Source: Gammaproteobacteria bacterium (lineage in GTDB: Bacteria > Pseudomonadota > Gammaproteobacteria > Burkholderiales > Nitrosomonadaceae). Taken from it: 64,000 nt of DNA. The translations under genes were made by a program, and so were the position numbers. Positions within the stretch are counted from its first letter, which is position 1; each line of letters opens with the position of its first letter. Under the pieces are notes generated by a model. That model worked only from the letters and a program-made list of their open reading frames with translations. It searched no databases and was not told where the DNA came from. The stretch lies in assembly GCA_015709635.1 (NCBI GenBank), contig CP054180.1, positions 2,604,001-2,668,000 of the forward strand, read 5' to 3'. Of the stretch, positions 32,768-42,124 are shown one piece after another.

Positions 32768-33538
32768 ATGCCTTTTGAATGCGATGTTATCACGCTATTT
32801 CCGGAAATGTTTGGCGCCATAACACAATACGGCATAACAGGAAAGGCGAACAGAAGCAATCTTTTCTGTCTTAACACATGGAATCCGCGCGACTTTACCA
32901 GCGATAATTATCGCACCGTAGACGACAGTCCTTACGGTGGCGGCCCAGGGATGGTCATGATGGCACAACCATTAGAAGATGCCATCCTGCAAGCGAAGGC
33001 AAGACAAAATGTTTTGGGTATTGAAAAACCTACGGTTGCTTATCTAACGCCGCAGGGAAAACGGCTCGATCATTCGCTAGTCACGCAACTCAGCGCACTA
33101 CCGGGATTGATACTGCTTTGCGGACGATACGAAGGAATTGATGAGCGTTTAATCAATCGTCAGGTCGACATTGAGATTTCTATCGGCGATTATGTTGTCT
33201 CGGGCGGTGAGCTGGCTGCAATGGTGTTGATTGACTGTGTCGTCAGACAGATTCCAGGCGCATTGGGCGATCCGGAATCTGCAAACCAGGATTCATTTGT
33301 AGCAGGGCTATTGGATTATCCTCACTATACCCGTCCTGAGGTATATCAAGGAAACTATGTGCCGGAAATATTAATGTCAGGCAATCATGCGCATATCCGC
33401 CGATGGCGCTTACAGCAAGCGATCGGCAGAACATGGCTAAAACGCCCTGATTTATTTGAGTTGAAATTTGCACAAGGCATGACATTAGAAGAAGAAAAAC
33501 TGTTGGAAGAATTTAAACAATCTTGTAAATCCAGGTAG
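32768..33538 (+). CDS. trmD: tRNA (guanine-N1)-methyltransferase
   Basis: A SPOUT methyltransferase making m1G37, which prevents +1 frameshifting. The trefoil-knot SAM site includes LLCGRYEGIDERLI and SIGDYVVSGGELAAMVLID; the N-terminus VITLFPEMF and the segment DDSPYGGGPGMVM are also typical. Length is 256 residues. Confidence 0.98.
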   Translation: MPFECDVITLFPEMFGAITQYGITGKANRSNLFCLNTWNPRDFTSDNYRTVDDSPYGGGPGMVMMAQPLEDAILQAKARQNVLGIEKPTVAYLTPQGKRLDHSLVTQLSALPGLILLCGRYEGIDERLINRQVDIEISIGDYVVSGGELAAMVLIDCVVRQIPGALGDPESANQDSFVAGLLDYPHYTRPEVYQGNYVPEILMSGNHAHIRRWRLQQAIGRTWLKRPDLFELKFAQGMTLEEEKLLEEFKQSCKSR

Positions 33539-33555
33539 AAAGAGGGAAAAGTACT

Positions 33556-33951
33556 ATGAACTTAATCGAGCAATTAGAAGCAGAAGAAATTAAACGCCTA
33601 AATAAAGAGATACCTGATTTCTCCCCGGGAGACACAGTCATCGTAAACGTCAATGTTGTTGAAGGTGACCGTAAACGGGTGCAGGCTTACGAAGGAGTCG
33701 TAATTGCCAAACGCAATCGCGGTCTGAATTCGGCGTTTACAGTGCGCAAAATTTCCAGCGGAGAAGGCGTGGAACGTACCTTTCAAACCTACTCGCCATT
33801 AATAGCTAGCATTGAAATCAAACGCCGTGGCGCAGTTCGCCGTGCGAAACTTTATTATCTCAGGGATCGTGCCGGCAAATCAGCGCGGATTCGCGAGAAA
33901 TTACCTGCTCGCACCGGTGGTGATAGCAAAAACGCAGCATCACCTGAATAA
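33556..33951 (+). CDS. rplS: 50S ribosomal protein L19
   Basis: L19 lies at the subunit interface. FSPGDTVIVNVNVVEGDRKRVQ-type sequence, GVVIAKRNRGLNSAFTVRKI and the C-terminal RAKLYYLRDRAGKSARI are family-typical. Length is 131 residues, with a 12-residue tail rich in polar residues past the usual end. It is last of the operon. The following 150 bp contain an imperfect hairpin (ATCCGG...CCGGAT near 33980-34003) without a T-run. Confidence 0.97.
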   Translation: MNLIEQLEAEEIKRLNKEIPDFSPGDTVIVNVNVVEGDRKRVQAYEGVVIAKRNRGLNSAFTVRKISSGEGVERTFQTYSPLIASIEIKRRGAVRRAKLYYLRDRAGKSARIREKLPARTGGDSKNAASPE

Positions 33952-34109
33952 GAAATTGCAACAGCTCTCGGAATAGATCATCCGGTTACGGTAACGAGCC
34001 GGATCGATGATTATAATCCGCCAAAGTGTAATTATCCGCACAATACCGTCGGTAAGATTGAGACAAGAAATCCGCAGCAACCGCGTTTTATCCTTGCCCT
34101 TTCAAGCTG

Positions 34110-34454
34110 CTATTTAAGCAATTCCAAAACATTTTCAGGCGGCCGGCATAATTTGGCTTGATTTCCACGTACCACGATGGGACGTTGCAACAAATCGGGG
34201 TTGTCGATCATGGCGTTAATGATCTCATCATCGGATGCTGCAGCAAGCTGATGGGCTGATGGTTCGTCTTTTCTCAGAATATCGCGCGCGGAGAGATTGA
34301 GTTTCCGGATCAATTCCCGCAATTTGTCGGCGGTTAAAGGCGTTTCATAATAATTCACGGATTCAAACTCCGCACCGCTCTCCTTAAGCAAGGATAATGT
34401 CGCTCTGCATTTACTGCATGTAGGCTTCTGATAAATAACGATCTTGTCACTCAT
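34110..34454 (-). CDS. ArsC/YfgD-type reductase
   Basis: A thioredoxin-fold protein of the glutaredoxin-dependent arsenate reductase family, 114 residues. The active Cys is in KPTCSKCRATL. The three arginines that bind oxyanion in ArsC appear conserved: ILRKDEP, LQRPIVV and CRPPENVLELL. There is no ars operon around it, so an arsenic role is not supported by context and YfgD-like function is as likely. Confidence 0.8.
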   Translation of the reverse strand: MSDKIVIYQKPTCSKCRATLSLLKESGAEFESVNYYETPLTADKLRELIRKLNLSARDILRKDEPSAHQLAAASDDEIINAMIDNPDLLQRPIVVRGNQAKLCRPPENVLELLK

Positions 34455-34505
34455 TTAATTCGCACCATCAAGATTCTCTGCCAATCGCTCTGCGCGATAA
34501 GTCAA

Positions 34506-35021
34506 TTATTTCACACCACACTCGGCCGAAATCGCTTTGTGCGCGGCCGTAGAACCGCTCAAACCAAACGTATCGGTCGTTTCCGTTCCTCGTGCCGATG
34601 CGCCCTTAACTACCAATGAACTGCCACGTTTGATCGCATCGGTGATTTTATTATCGGTTGCCTGATCGGGAGCCCACGCCGAGTCATCCTGAGTGAAAAG
34701 CCGGAAATTCTGATTATTGACGATAACTGTCGCCTCGCCGCCAGGTTTATAGGGATAACCGGCAATATAGCTAAAAACATTCTTACTTTTCTCAGCAGGA
34801 CGATGTGTGATCAAAGCATACACATCACCACGCTTTGAATAATTTCCTTCCGATTTTTTGGGCTGGCTCACCATGTAACAAACCTTGTTGTTATTTTCCA
34901 TAAACATATAGGCCGTCCAATCACCGTGCTGGCCGATCATCTTCGGTTCCGCCGCTTGTACTGAATTACACAGCGCAAGAACGACACCAGCAACAACAAA
35001 TTTTCCACATTTCCACTTCAT
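34506..35021 (-). CDS. invasion-associated locus B (IalB) family protein, exported
   Basis: The start at 35021 gives MKWKCGKFVVAGVVLALCNSVQA, a clear Sec signal peptide. The mature part has GDWTAYMF, VCYMVSQPKK, YALITHRPAEKS and FTQDDSAWAPD, the IalB-family pattern. It is 171 residues and periplasmic. The name comes from Bartonella; here it is a free-living envelope protein of unknown job. A longer frame to 35177 lacks a signal and is rejected. Confidence 0.82.
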   Translation of the reverse strand: MKWKCGKFVVAGVVLALCNSVQAAEPKMIGQHGDWTAYMFMENNNKVCYMVSQPKKSEGNYSKRGDVYALITHRPAEKSKNVFSYIAGYPYKPGGEATVIVNNQNFRLFTQDDSAWAPDQATDNKITDAIKRGSSLVVKGASARGTETTDTFGLSGSTAAHKAISAECGVK

Positions 35022-35118
35022 TTTGAGAACCTTGAGAATGTTATCGATACGATTTTTAGCGTTTGACGGAGTCAAGGTAAAAACATCTTCACCCTGGATT
35101 CCTGATCGTGAGCGATTA

Positions 35119-35373
35119 TTAGCAGCCTTCCATTTTATAAATATAAAAACCGTTTTTGTTAATTTCATCAATGACATTTGCCGGAGCGCTTTGGCTATGA
35201 CAAAAACTGCATTCGCGGCTGGTCACAACCGCGTTACTTTCGCCAATCGAACTCAGCCACTGTTTCGCATATTCAACCGCTTTCTGGTCATCTTTCACTG
35301 CAGTAAACACATCAAAGTGCATGGTATGCCCGTCTTTTGCTTTGACATAGGTATCATAAACATGAATTTGCAT
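35119..35373 (-). CDS. DUF2024 family protein
   Basis: An 84-residue protein starting MQIHVYDTYVKAKDGHTMHFDVFT, the DUF2024 signature. It carries a CxxC in RECSFCHSQSAP and ends IDEINKNGFYIYKMEGC. Function is unknown. The frame is open upstream but family alignment fixes the start at 35373. Confidence 0.83.
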   Translation of the reverse strand: MQIHVYDTYVKAKDGHTMHFDVFTAVKDDQKAVEYAKQWLSSIGESNAVVTSRECSFCHSQSAPANVIDEINKNGFYIYKMEGC

Positions 35374-35530
35374 AATAATTTTTCCTTGAAAAAGATAAGT
35401 TATGGCGCGCAGTGCACAAAAAACGCGCTGCACTGCAACCGAAAAAAAGTACAGCAACTATACCAATTAATCCATTAAACCGCCATGTCAATTGCGTGAC
35501 CATGAGATTAGGTACAAGCATGGACGCGGG

Positions 35531-36214
35531 CTATTTCTTTCTTGCAACGATTACACCGTCACGGGTTGGATTGATGAACGCATCAAAATCCGGGTCATTG
35601 AAAATCAATCGATTATGTTCCATGATCGCTTTTGTTGAACCTTGCTCCGCTCCTTGAAAATTTTTCAGAGCGACACGGCCGTACCACAGCACATTATCGG
35701 CGATATAAAGTCCGCCGGACCGTATGCGTTGTTTGGCCATGTGCCAGATTTCCGGATAGTCGCCTTTATCGACATCGTTATAGCAGATATCGAACAATCC
35801 ATCCGTTTGCGCGAAAATATCTTGCGCCAAACCGACGTTGAATTCGATCCGCTGCCACAAACCGGCTGCGGCAAGGTATTTTTCCGCACGTTCGCGATTG
35901 ACGACATCGGCGTCACTGCAAATAACATGTCCATCAGCACCGGCCGCCTTTGCAAACCAGTACGCCGAGTAGCCATAACCGCTGCCGAACTCAAATATCC
36001 GCTTGGCATTGATCATTTTCGCCTGGGTTTCAAGAAAAACACCTGCCAAGCGATTCACGATCGGGAAATTTTTCTGCTGCGCGAATTCTTCCATTTCAAT
36101 GAGAACCGGATGATCGGTCGGTGTAACCAGTCCGCGCATATAGGTCTCGATTGCCGGATCAACCGGAACAAGCTCACGGGATTTCCGCCGGCCTGGAGAT
36201 TGAATATCGTTCAT
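35531..36214 (-). CDS. O-methyltransferase, family 3 type
   Basis: A SAM-dependent enzyme related to catechol/caffeoyl-CoA O-methyltransferases. The SAM motif is FEFGSGYGYSAYWFA, with an acidic ICSDADVVNR after beta-2. CYNDVDKGDYPEIW and GGLYIADNVLWYGRV match the metal-binding part of the family. Length is 227 residues. The substrate is unknown. It lies 38 bp past the next methyltransferase in the same direction. Confidence 0.83.
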   Translation of the reverse strand: MNDIQSPGRRKSRELVPVDPAIETYMRGLVTPTDHPVLIEMEEFAQQKNFPIVNRLAGVFLETQAKMINAKRIFEFGSGYGYSAYWFAKAAGADGHVICSDADVVNRERAEKYLAAAGLWQRIEFNVGLAQDIFAQTDGLFDICYNDVDKGDYPEIWHMAKQRIRSGGLYIADNVLWYGRVALKNFQGAEQGSTKAIMEHNRLIFNDPDFDAFINPTRDGVIVARKK

Positions 36215-36252
36215 GGGTTTCCTTTAACACGGAAAAATCAAAATGAAGCCAT

Positions 36253-37224
36253 TCACTTGGATGCCATTAATACGCATTCTTCGCCGGAGTTTTTATCAAG
36301 CAGAAAAACCAGACAAGCGCTCACTTGAAACCAAAATCCCCGCACGACATCGCGGATCGTCACGATACGTTGTTGTTCATTGGTTGATTCAGTCAAGGGC
36401 GGACTGTCCAGACCGATTCCATACGCGTTGACCGGCGTTGTCCAGCAGCGCTGTCCGCTGAAACCGGCTCTCTGCGCCAGCCGATTCAGTGTATGGCAAG
36501 TAAACAAATGCAAATGCCTGGGCGGCTCAAGACCGCGCCATGCCGCACCAAATTTGCCATGTCCGTAACTTGCCGCATTCGGCGTCAGCACGATCAGCAA
36601 GCCATTCTTCTTCAACAAACGATGACAGGCCGTCAACGTGGCCACCGGGTCGTGCACATGCTCAATGACGTGACTCAAAATTACCACATCGTATTCATCC
36701 GGCTCGATAGTTTCAAGCGGGCCTAAATGTACCGGAATTCCCTTCTTTTTGTGCACATGTTCCGCAGCCGCCGGATCAACTTCCTGCCCCATCACATCCC
36801 AGCCCAGCGCACGCATGCGCACCAACCATTTTCCATTACCGCAACCGACTTCCAGTAATCGCCCCGGCGGAGTTTCGTCCAGGTAAATACACTTATAGCG
36901 CCGGCGTTCGCGCCGCAATCCCAACAGATTGATGCTGATTGCATGCAAAATAGCATGACCGATGCGCGCCGTGCGTGTTTGCCGCACGAGATCAACTTGC
37001 CCGTGAGTGTAATACCGGTGGTAAGCTTTGCCGATTTCATCCAGTGTCGGTCTGGGGTCAAGCCAGATAACACCGCATTCCTCATTCTTGCACTTTCTTA
37101 ATGTCCATGCACCGGGCGCGCCAAAAAACCGGTCGGTCAGGTTACGATATAGCACTTCGCCTTGTTTGCCGCACAAATAGCAAGCCGAGTTTGTTTCAGT
37201 GCCGATCCGATCATGCTCCATCAA
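36253..37224 (-). CDS. class I SAM-dependent methyltransferase with N-terminal Cys cluster
   Basis: Residues about 17-60 hold a zinc-ribbon-like CYLCGKQGE and RKCKNEECGVIWLDPRP, common in sugar C-methyltransferases and in polysaccharide-cluster methyltransferases. The SAM motif LLEVGCGNGKWLVRM follows, then EYDVVILSHVIEHVHDP. Length is 323 residues. It sits 3 bp after the O-antigen ligase, so it probably modifies a surface glycan. Confidence 0.82.
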   Translation of the reverse strand: MMEHDRIGTETNSACYLCGKQGEVLYRNLTDRFFGAPGAWTLRKCKNEECGVIWLDPRPTLDEIGKAYHRYYTHGQVDLVRQTRTARIGHAILHAISINLLGLRRERRRYKCIYLDETPPGRLLEVGCGNGKWLVRMRALGWDVMGQEVDPAAAEHVHKKKGIPVHLGPLETIEPDEYDVVILSHVIEHVHDPVATLTACHRLLKKNGLLIVLTPNAASYGHGKFGAAWRGLEPPRHLHLFTCHTLNRLAQRAGFSGQRCWTTPVNAYGIGLDSPPLTESTNEQQRIVTIRDVVRGFWFQVSACLVFLLDKNSGEECVLMASK

Positions 37225-37227
37225 GCC

Positions 37228-38469
37228 TCAAATCCTTTCAAGTTGTTGTTTGTGTCTGCTGATCATAAGCGCGGTAATTATCGACAATAACACCGGCATT
37301 TTGCTAAAAATCAGAAACGCATCGGTCAATCCGGCCAAAATAATATAGGTTATTAAGCCTACGCCCAGTATGCCTAAGCCGCTGCGCTTAAATGCCTGGT
37401 ACCACCCCCAATAGAGAAACGCCAAAGCCAGCATACCGAAAATGCCGACATGCATGCCGATCTCAATCCAATCATTATGATAGTGCGAAGTTTCTTGGAA
37501 TGCCGGCAAATCCTTATAAAGACCGCCTCGATACGTTTGGATCATTGTGTCGAAATAGCGTCCCGGCATGCCGGTCCCATAACCCGTCAGCGGACGCTCG
37601 GCAATGGCGTGCAAGCCGACATCCCACATGGCAAGACGATAACCCAGACTGGAATTGTAATGACCTTGCTGCAACAACTCGATATCGCTTTTCAGCAACA
37701 GCAATCTTTCCTGAAAAGCAGGACTGCTGTAAGCAAAAATCCCGGTCACGATCAGCAGGAACAGAAAAATACCGGCGAATTTTCTGAGATCGATTTTGAA
37801 ACACAGGTAAGCTTGCAACACGATAGCAATCAACGTCGCCAGCAAAAAAACTCTGCCGTACTGATGAAATTGCACAAAAACTAACGCGAGCGCCGCAATC
37901 CATAAGATCACACTCAGCATTACCGATCGGCTTGAGCAAGCAAAACCGACAGCGACTATAGCTCCCGTTCCGAGCATCGCGGAAAAACTCAGATAGGACA
38001 TTTTCAGCTGCGGAATGCCTTGCCCCCCCATTACCAGCCAGTGATAAATGCCCATGCTCAAGACAATCAGATAACCCGTGACCAATCCGCCGATCGCCCA
38101 CGGCATGCGCGCTTTATTCAGCAACGCATACAGCGGAATCAAAATCAGCAAATTAAAATACTTCAGCCATTTCATCGGCCCGCTGTCCGGCAATCCGCCC
38201 CATGACAATCCGATCAGTAACAGTATGCATAGCAGCAAAATCGCTTGCACCAAAGGCAGTTTGAGAATCTGACTCAAGCGATACAAGCCGCCGTCCATCA
38301 GCCAGGCTAAAACCAGCAGCGGAAAGGAAAAAACATTCAAATCGCCGCGCCAGAACGCAATACAAACAAATACCAGCGTAAAGCGGATAAATAATTCCTG
38401 CCATCCGATCGGAGTGCGCATAAAACCAGACCAGCGGGATTCTTGATTCATCGTCATGAAAATTTGCAA
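37228..38469 (-). CDS. O-antigen ligase family protein
   Basis: A polytopic inner-membrane protein with about 11 hydrophobic segments. The large periplasmic loop has RPLTGYGTGMPGRYFD and SHYHNDWIEIGMHVG, the Wzy_C/WaaL pattern with its conserved His. Length is 413 residues. It would attach or polymerise an undecaprenyl-linked glycan. Wzx and Wzy are not recognisable nearby. Confidence 0.83.
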   Translation of the reverse strand: MQIFMTMNQESRWSGFMRTPIGWQELFIRFTLVFVCIAFWRGDLNVFSFPLLVLAWLMDGGLYRLSQILKLPLVQAILLLCILLLIGLSWGGLPDSGPMKWLKYFNLLILIPLYALLNKARMPWAIGGLVTGYLIVLSMGIYHWLVMGGQGIPQLKMSYLSFSAMLGTGAIVAVGFACSSRSVMLSVILWIAALALVFVQFHQYGRVFLLATLIAIVLQAYLCFKIDLRKFAGIFLFLLIVTGIFAYSSPAFQERLLLLKSDIELLQQGHYNSSLGYRLAMWDVGLHAIAERPLTGYGTGMPGRYFDTMIQTYRGGLYKDLPAFQETSHYHNDWIEIGMHVGIFGMLALAFLYWGWYQAFKRSGLGILGVGLITYIILAGLTDAFLIFSKMPVLLSIITALMISRHKQQLERI

Positions 38470-38633
38470 AGTTGCGACATATTCATTCGAAGTTTTGCTT
38501 GAGAAGCACTGAGCAATTGTTTACGCAAGCGATCTGCGGCAAGAGGATGTACTCGGAAGCTCGCCGATCACTCGCTATGATATGTCTCATTTCCTGCACT
38601 CCATCCACCTTGCATCTTATCTTGCTCGTCACA

Positions 38634-39746
38634 TTATTCAATATTTCCCTTGTTATCCTGCCTGGAAACCGGCCCGGCCGGTAAATCCGGCCGGGATTCC
38701 GCCGTCGATGGCGCAAATCCAAGCTGATCCGTTTGCCACTCGCGCAGTTCCAAACGGCGTAAACGAACAAAAAACATCATTAGCATTCGTAACCCCGAGG
38801 GCACACCCGGCAAAATCCATACGGCAGAAACACGCTTATCCCTCCGCCACCAGCCTCGCATTAACTGTTTGACGATCACGCTAAAACTTGCCGGACCATT
38901 ACGCATGGGATAGCAAAGTAACTGCGGCAACGGTAAAGGCGTCAGCCAGTGAACCCCACCACCCTGCCGTAACACATGTTCCAGCGCATCAGACCATTGA
39001 GCCGGTAAGTCGGCCAGTGTGTATTCTCCTGAAACCACAAGGATATTTTGGTATATCTCAGGATAACGGGAAAAATACATGGCACGGTTACGTTTCATCA
39101 ATACAAAATACGACCAGCCGCGACCGAACGAAGCGCCACCTTTATGATAAATAGACGCACCCGGATGTACACCCATGCGCCATCCTTGCCGGGCCAATCT
39201 ACGTCCGAAATCAGTATCCTCATAATAGCCGCGGCCAAATTGCGCATCAAATCCGCCCAGCGCCAGAAAAAGATCACGCCGGATCAAAAAAGCATATCCT
39301 TGAAAGCGATAAGTTGTAATGTAGCCACCCGCCTGCCGCTGGTAACGCTCGACTTTATAGCGAAAGAAATTATCAAACACGGGATTGATTACCGCTAGCT
39401 TCGGATCGGCTGCAAAAGCCATGCACAATAGCGGTAAAAAATTCTCACGAACCTCGGTATCCGAATTCAGTACCAGCACCAAGTCGGCGCGCGAGCGGGC
39501 AACCGCTGCGTTAACGGATCGGCCATATCCCTGATTTTCGGGTGCATGATGAACGTGGAGTTGCTGATAAGACAAACCATCGAGCATTTCGCGCGTTTCA
39601 GTGTTTGACGCATCATCCTGAATGAAAAGAGTCCCGATCGACCGGCCAAGATGTGTCACGACGGAATCAATGCAGCGCTTGGTCAATTCCGGCGCGTTAT
39701 AAACCGGGATGACGACATCGATCGATACGGCAATCGATTCGCTCAT
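38634..39746 (-). CDS. glycosyltransferase family 2
   Basis: A GT-A fold enzyme. SIDVVIPVYNAPELTKRCIDS begins the nucleotide-sugar domain, LVLNSDTEVRENFLP has the DxD-like metal motif, and GRGYYEDTDFGRRLARQGWRMGVHP matches rhamnosyl/galactosyl-transferase-like members. Start MSESIAVSID at 39746 gives 370 residues; a start at 39767 would overlap the FkbM gene. It may use the dTDP-rhamnose made by the rfbBD pathway, but that is inference. Confidence 0.83.
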   Translation of the reverse strand: MSESIAVSIDVVIPVYNAPELTKRCIDSVVTHLGRSIGTLFIQDDASNTETREMLDGLSYQQLHVHHAPENQGYGRSVNAAVARSRADLVLVLNSDTEVRENFLPLLCMAFAADPKLAVINPVFDNFFRYKVERYQRQAGGYITTYRFQGYAFLIRRDLFLALGGFDAQFGRGYYEDTDFGRRLARQGWRMGVHPGASIYHKGGASFGRGWSYFVLMKRNRAMYFSRYPEIYQNILVVSGEYTLADLPAQWSDALEHVLRQGGGVHWLTPLPLPQLLCYPMRNGPASFSVIVKQLMRGWWRRDKRVSAVWILPGVPSGLRMLMMFFVRLRRLELREWQTDQLGFAPSTAESRPDLPAGPVSRQDNKGNIE

Positions 39747-39753
39747 AGTCAGA

Positions 39754-40518
39754 CTATATCCTGCCAAAAATCAGATAGGCTTCGCCCCAGTTTCTGGTTG
39801 ATCGCTGCTTGATTCCGAGGCCGGCCTGTTTCATTAATGCAATTGCTTGATTCTGTTCTTCTTCGGTACCCAATTCGACGATGACAGAGCGTAACGACGG
39901 ATGTGCCAATACTGATGCAGCACCTTTGAGGATGGAAATTTCTATTCCATCCACGTCAATCTTGATGTAATTCGGATAAGGGAAGCCCCACTTACCGCAC
40001 AAATCATCCAGTGTCACACCGAACATACCTTGAACATGTGTTGCCGATATCTTCATATTCTCAATATCTTCCCTGCCGAATTGCGAGCGATTCCCACCGG
40101 GAATAAATTTGGGTATATACAATTTGGAGAATTCGGTTTGCCCCGATATAGCGACACAGTAGGACAAAATATTTTTTTCCAGGTGATTAAAAAAAATATT
40201 CTTATTAAGCACATAGTAATTGTTACTTTGCGGCTCAAATGCATAAACCTGGACTTTGTCGCCATATTTTTTGGCAGGATACAACGAATACTGTCCGATA
40301 TTCGCGCCGATATCGAAATAGCATGAGCAGGGCTCAAAGCTGTCCAGCCAATCCAACGTATCCGGTTCTTTGATCGAATAGGTTTTTGCGCGTTGCAGCG
40401 TGCGTAAGTGATCGACCGAAATTAAAATGCGCTGATCTCTGACCTGTATATCCGTATACCCACCTTTCAGTCTGTATGCTGCCACAACCAGTTCATTGAA
40501 TAGCTCTTTTGCCAGCAT
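39754..40518 (-). CDS. FkbM family methyltransferase
   Basis: A SAM methyltransferase of the FkbM type, often found in polysaccharide and natural-product clusters. YFDIGANIGQYSLYPAKK is the SAM site, AFEPQSNNYYVLNKNIFFN and IKIDVDGIEISILKGA are the other signatures. Length is 254 residues. The acceptor is unknown, but location between two glycosyltransferase-like genes suggests sugar O-methylation. Confidence 0.86.
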   Translation of the reverse strand: MLAKELFNELVVAAYRLKGGYTDIQVRDQRILISVDHLRTLQRAKTYSIKEPDTLDWLDSFEPCSCYFDIGANIGQYSLYPAKKYGDKVQVYAFEPQSNNYYVLNKNIFFNHLEKNILSYCVAISGQTEFSKLYIPKFIPGGNRSQFGREDIENMKISATHVQGMFGVTLDDLCGKWGFPYPNYIKIDVDGIEISILKGAASVLAHPSLRSVIVELGTEEEQNQAIALMKQAGLGIKQRSTRNWGEAYLIFGRI

Positions 40519-40580
40519 CAGATCACCTTAATAGTTAAAAGCTTAAGTCCTGACTTTTACAAGGCGGATATGCAAAGCAT

Positions 40581-41846
40581 CTAACTCGCGAGCTGCTCAA
40601 GAACCTCCACATAGCGAGGCAGCACATCGGCATCCGGGTAATCCAGCATTTCTCGCAAGAAACGCTGGCGGTGCTCTTCAATGTAGAAAGAATCGCAGCC
40701 ATTGTTGAGAAAATGATTGATTTTTTCATCCACATCGTCACGGCATCTCAGCTCGGTTTCCGGCATGTAATAAGCCACTGTCGAGCGCGCCGCGATCAAA
40801 TAATCAGCCGCCAGAACCGGTTTCTTTGCCCGCACCGCTTCAAACACCACGGAAGTCGCCAAATCGATGATGACATCGGCCCAGTTCATCAAATGCACCG
40901 AATGCGCATCGTCGCTGGCGACACGAATGTTGGATAATTTCTTGATCGAACTGTCGGTGGTCAATGACTGCTTCCAGCCGCTGCGGGTATGCGGCTTGAT
41001 GACCAGTTCCACACCGGGAAATCCGGCGATCATGTGAACCACTTCGCCCACTTCTTCCCAGAACGTCGTGAAGTTGGCCTTTCTCAGAAACATGACGATC
41101 TTCAACCGGCTGTCCGAATGCGTCAGCGGTGAAGGCGGCATCAAACCGCCCAGGATTTTCAGCCACTCTTCGCAATAGCGCGGCGAACCCAATACCGCCA
41201 GCTGATTTTCATTCATAAAAGGACGGAAACGTATCGAACATAGTTCATTAGGCACCACCACCTTATCGAAAATCGTCGCCGCCGAAAACGTAATATCGGG
41301 TGCAACACGCCTTTCACCGCGGCGGATCAATTGACTGTAATGCGGACTATCGCCATGCGGCAGCGATATGGTGCCGCATCCTCTTGCTTTCGCCAGCGCC
41401 ACCACCGCCTCGACCCATTCCACGCAAATCACCGAGTTGCGTTCAATCCAGTCGAACGCCACAACCCCTTTGCCGGCATCGCCGAAGCACCGCTGCAACA
41501 GAAATTCGGCGGTATGCCGCCACAGCGGCTCGCGTTGTTTTTCATCAAACCGTCCGGCCAGCTTCTCCACCAGCTTGCCGATCACTTGAATGCGCCGCAC
41601 ATTGCGCGTCAGCATCAACATCTGCAGACGCCATTTTAAATAGACAATGAGCGGAAACAGCTCCTTCATATGTGCAACGCGCACACCCTGCAATTGACTC
41701 AGGTATTTCACGCGGAAATCACGGCGGAACTGAGCGGAGCCGATCAGCACCACATCGCATTGATGACCGGATCGAGTCCATTTGTAGATAACCGGTGTGA
41801 CATGATCGATATCGTTATAGTGGCGGAGGAAAAAAAGCGCTTTCAT
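40581..41846 (-). CDS. GT-B-like glycan synthesis protein (CDP-glycerophosphotransferase/capsule type)
   Basis: A 421-residue cytoplasmic protein with MKALFFLRHYNDIDHVTPVIY at the N-terminus and a C-terminal nucleotide-binding half containing VELVIKPHTRSGW and WADVIIDLATSVVFEAVRAKKPVL. That half resembles the KPHP...S/T motif regions of CDP-glycerol glycerophosphotransferases and of CMP-sugar capsule transferases. It is not a confident family match. With the CMP-sugar operon immediately divergent, a CMP-sugar donor is possible. Confidence 0.6.
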   Translation of the reverse strand: MKALFFLRHYNDIDHVTPVIYKWTRSGHQCDVVLIGSAQFRRDFRVKYLSQLQGVRVAHMKELFPLIVYLKWRLQMLMLTRNVRRIQVIGKLVEKLAGRFDEKQREPLWRHTAEFLLQRCFGDAGKGVVAFDWIERNSVICVEWVEAVVALAKARGCGTISLPHGDSPHYSQLIRRGERRVAPDITFSAATIFDKVVVPNELCSIRFRPFMNENQLAVLGSPRYCEEWLKILGGLMPPSPLTHSDSRLKIVMFLRKANFTTFWEEVGEVVHMIAGFPGVELVIKPHTRSGWKQSLTTDSSIKKLSNIRVASDDAHSVHLMNWADVIIDLATSVVFEAVRAKKPVLAADYLIAARSTVAYYMPETELRCRDDVDEKINHFLNNGCDSFYIEEHRQRFLREMLDYPDADVLPRYVEVLEQLAS

Positions 41847-42124
41847 AACGGTGATGCAGCGGTGGAGTTATTTAGGATTCGCAGCATTTCAGGTGTTTTT
41901 CCAGTTTAAACAGCAGATTCTGCAATGCGCGCCATTTTACTCTGGCGATCCTGCAATTACCAGCAACACATCCTGGCCGGTTTTATAATGATTGCTATAA
42001 ACGACATTCGCGTTAAATTTAGCAATTAATATTGCCCAGAATAGAGGAAAAACCGGATAATCAGCGCACTGCCTTTAATGATAACTTTTTGTACTCAACC
42101 ATTAATCAATCACACGTTATTTTC

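Noticed and set aside
33960..34010. Hairpin after rplS as an intrinsic terminator
   Set aside because: The ATCCGG stem has no following T-run, so termination cannot be claimed.
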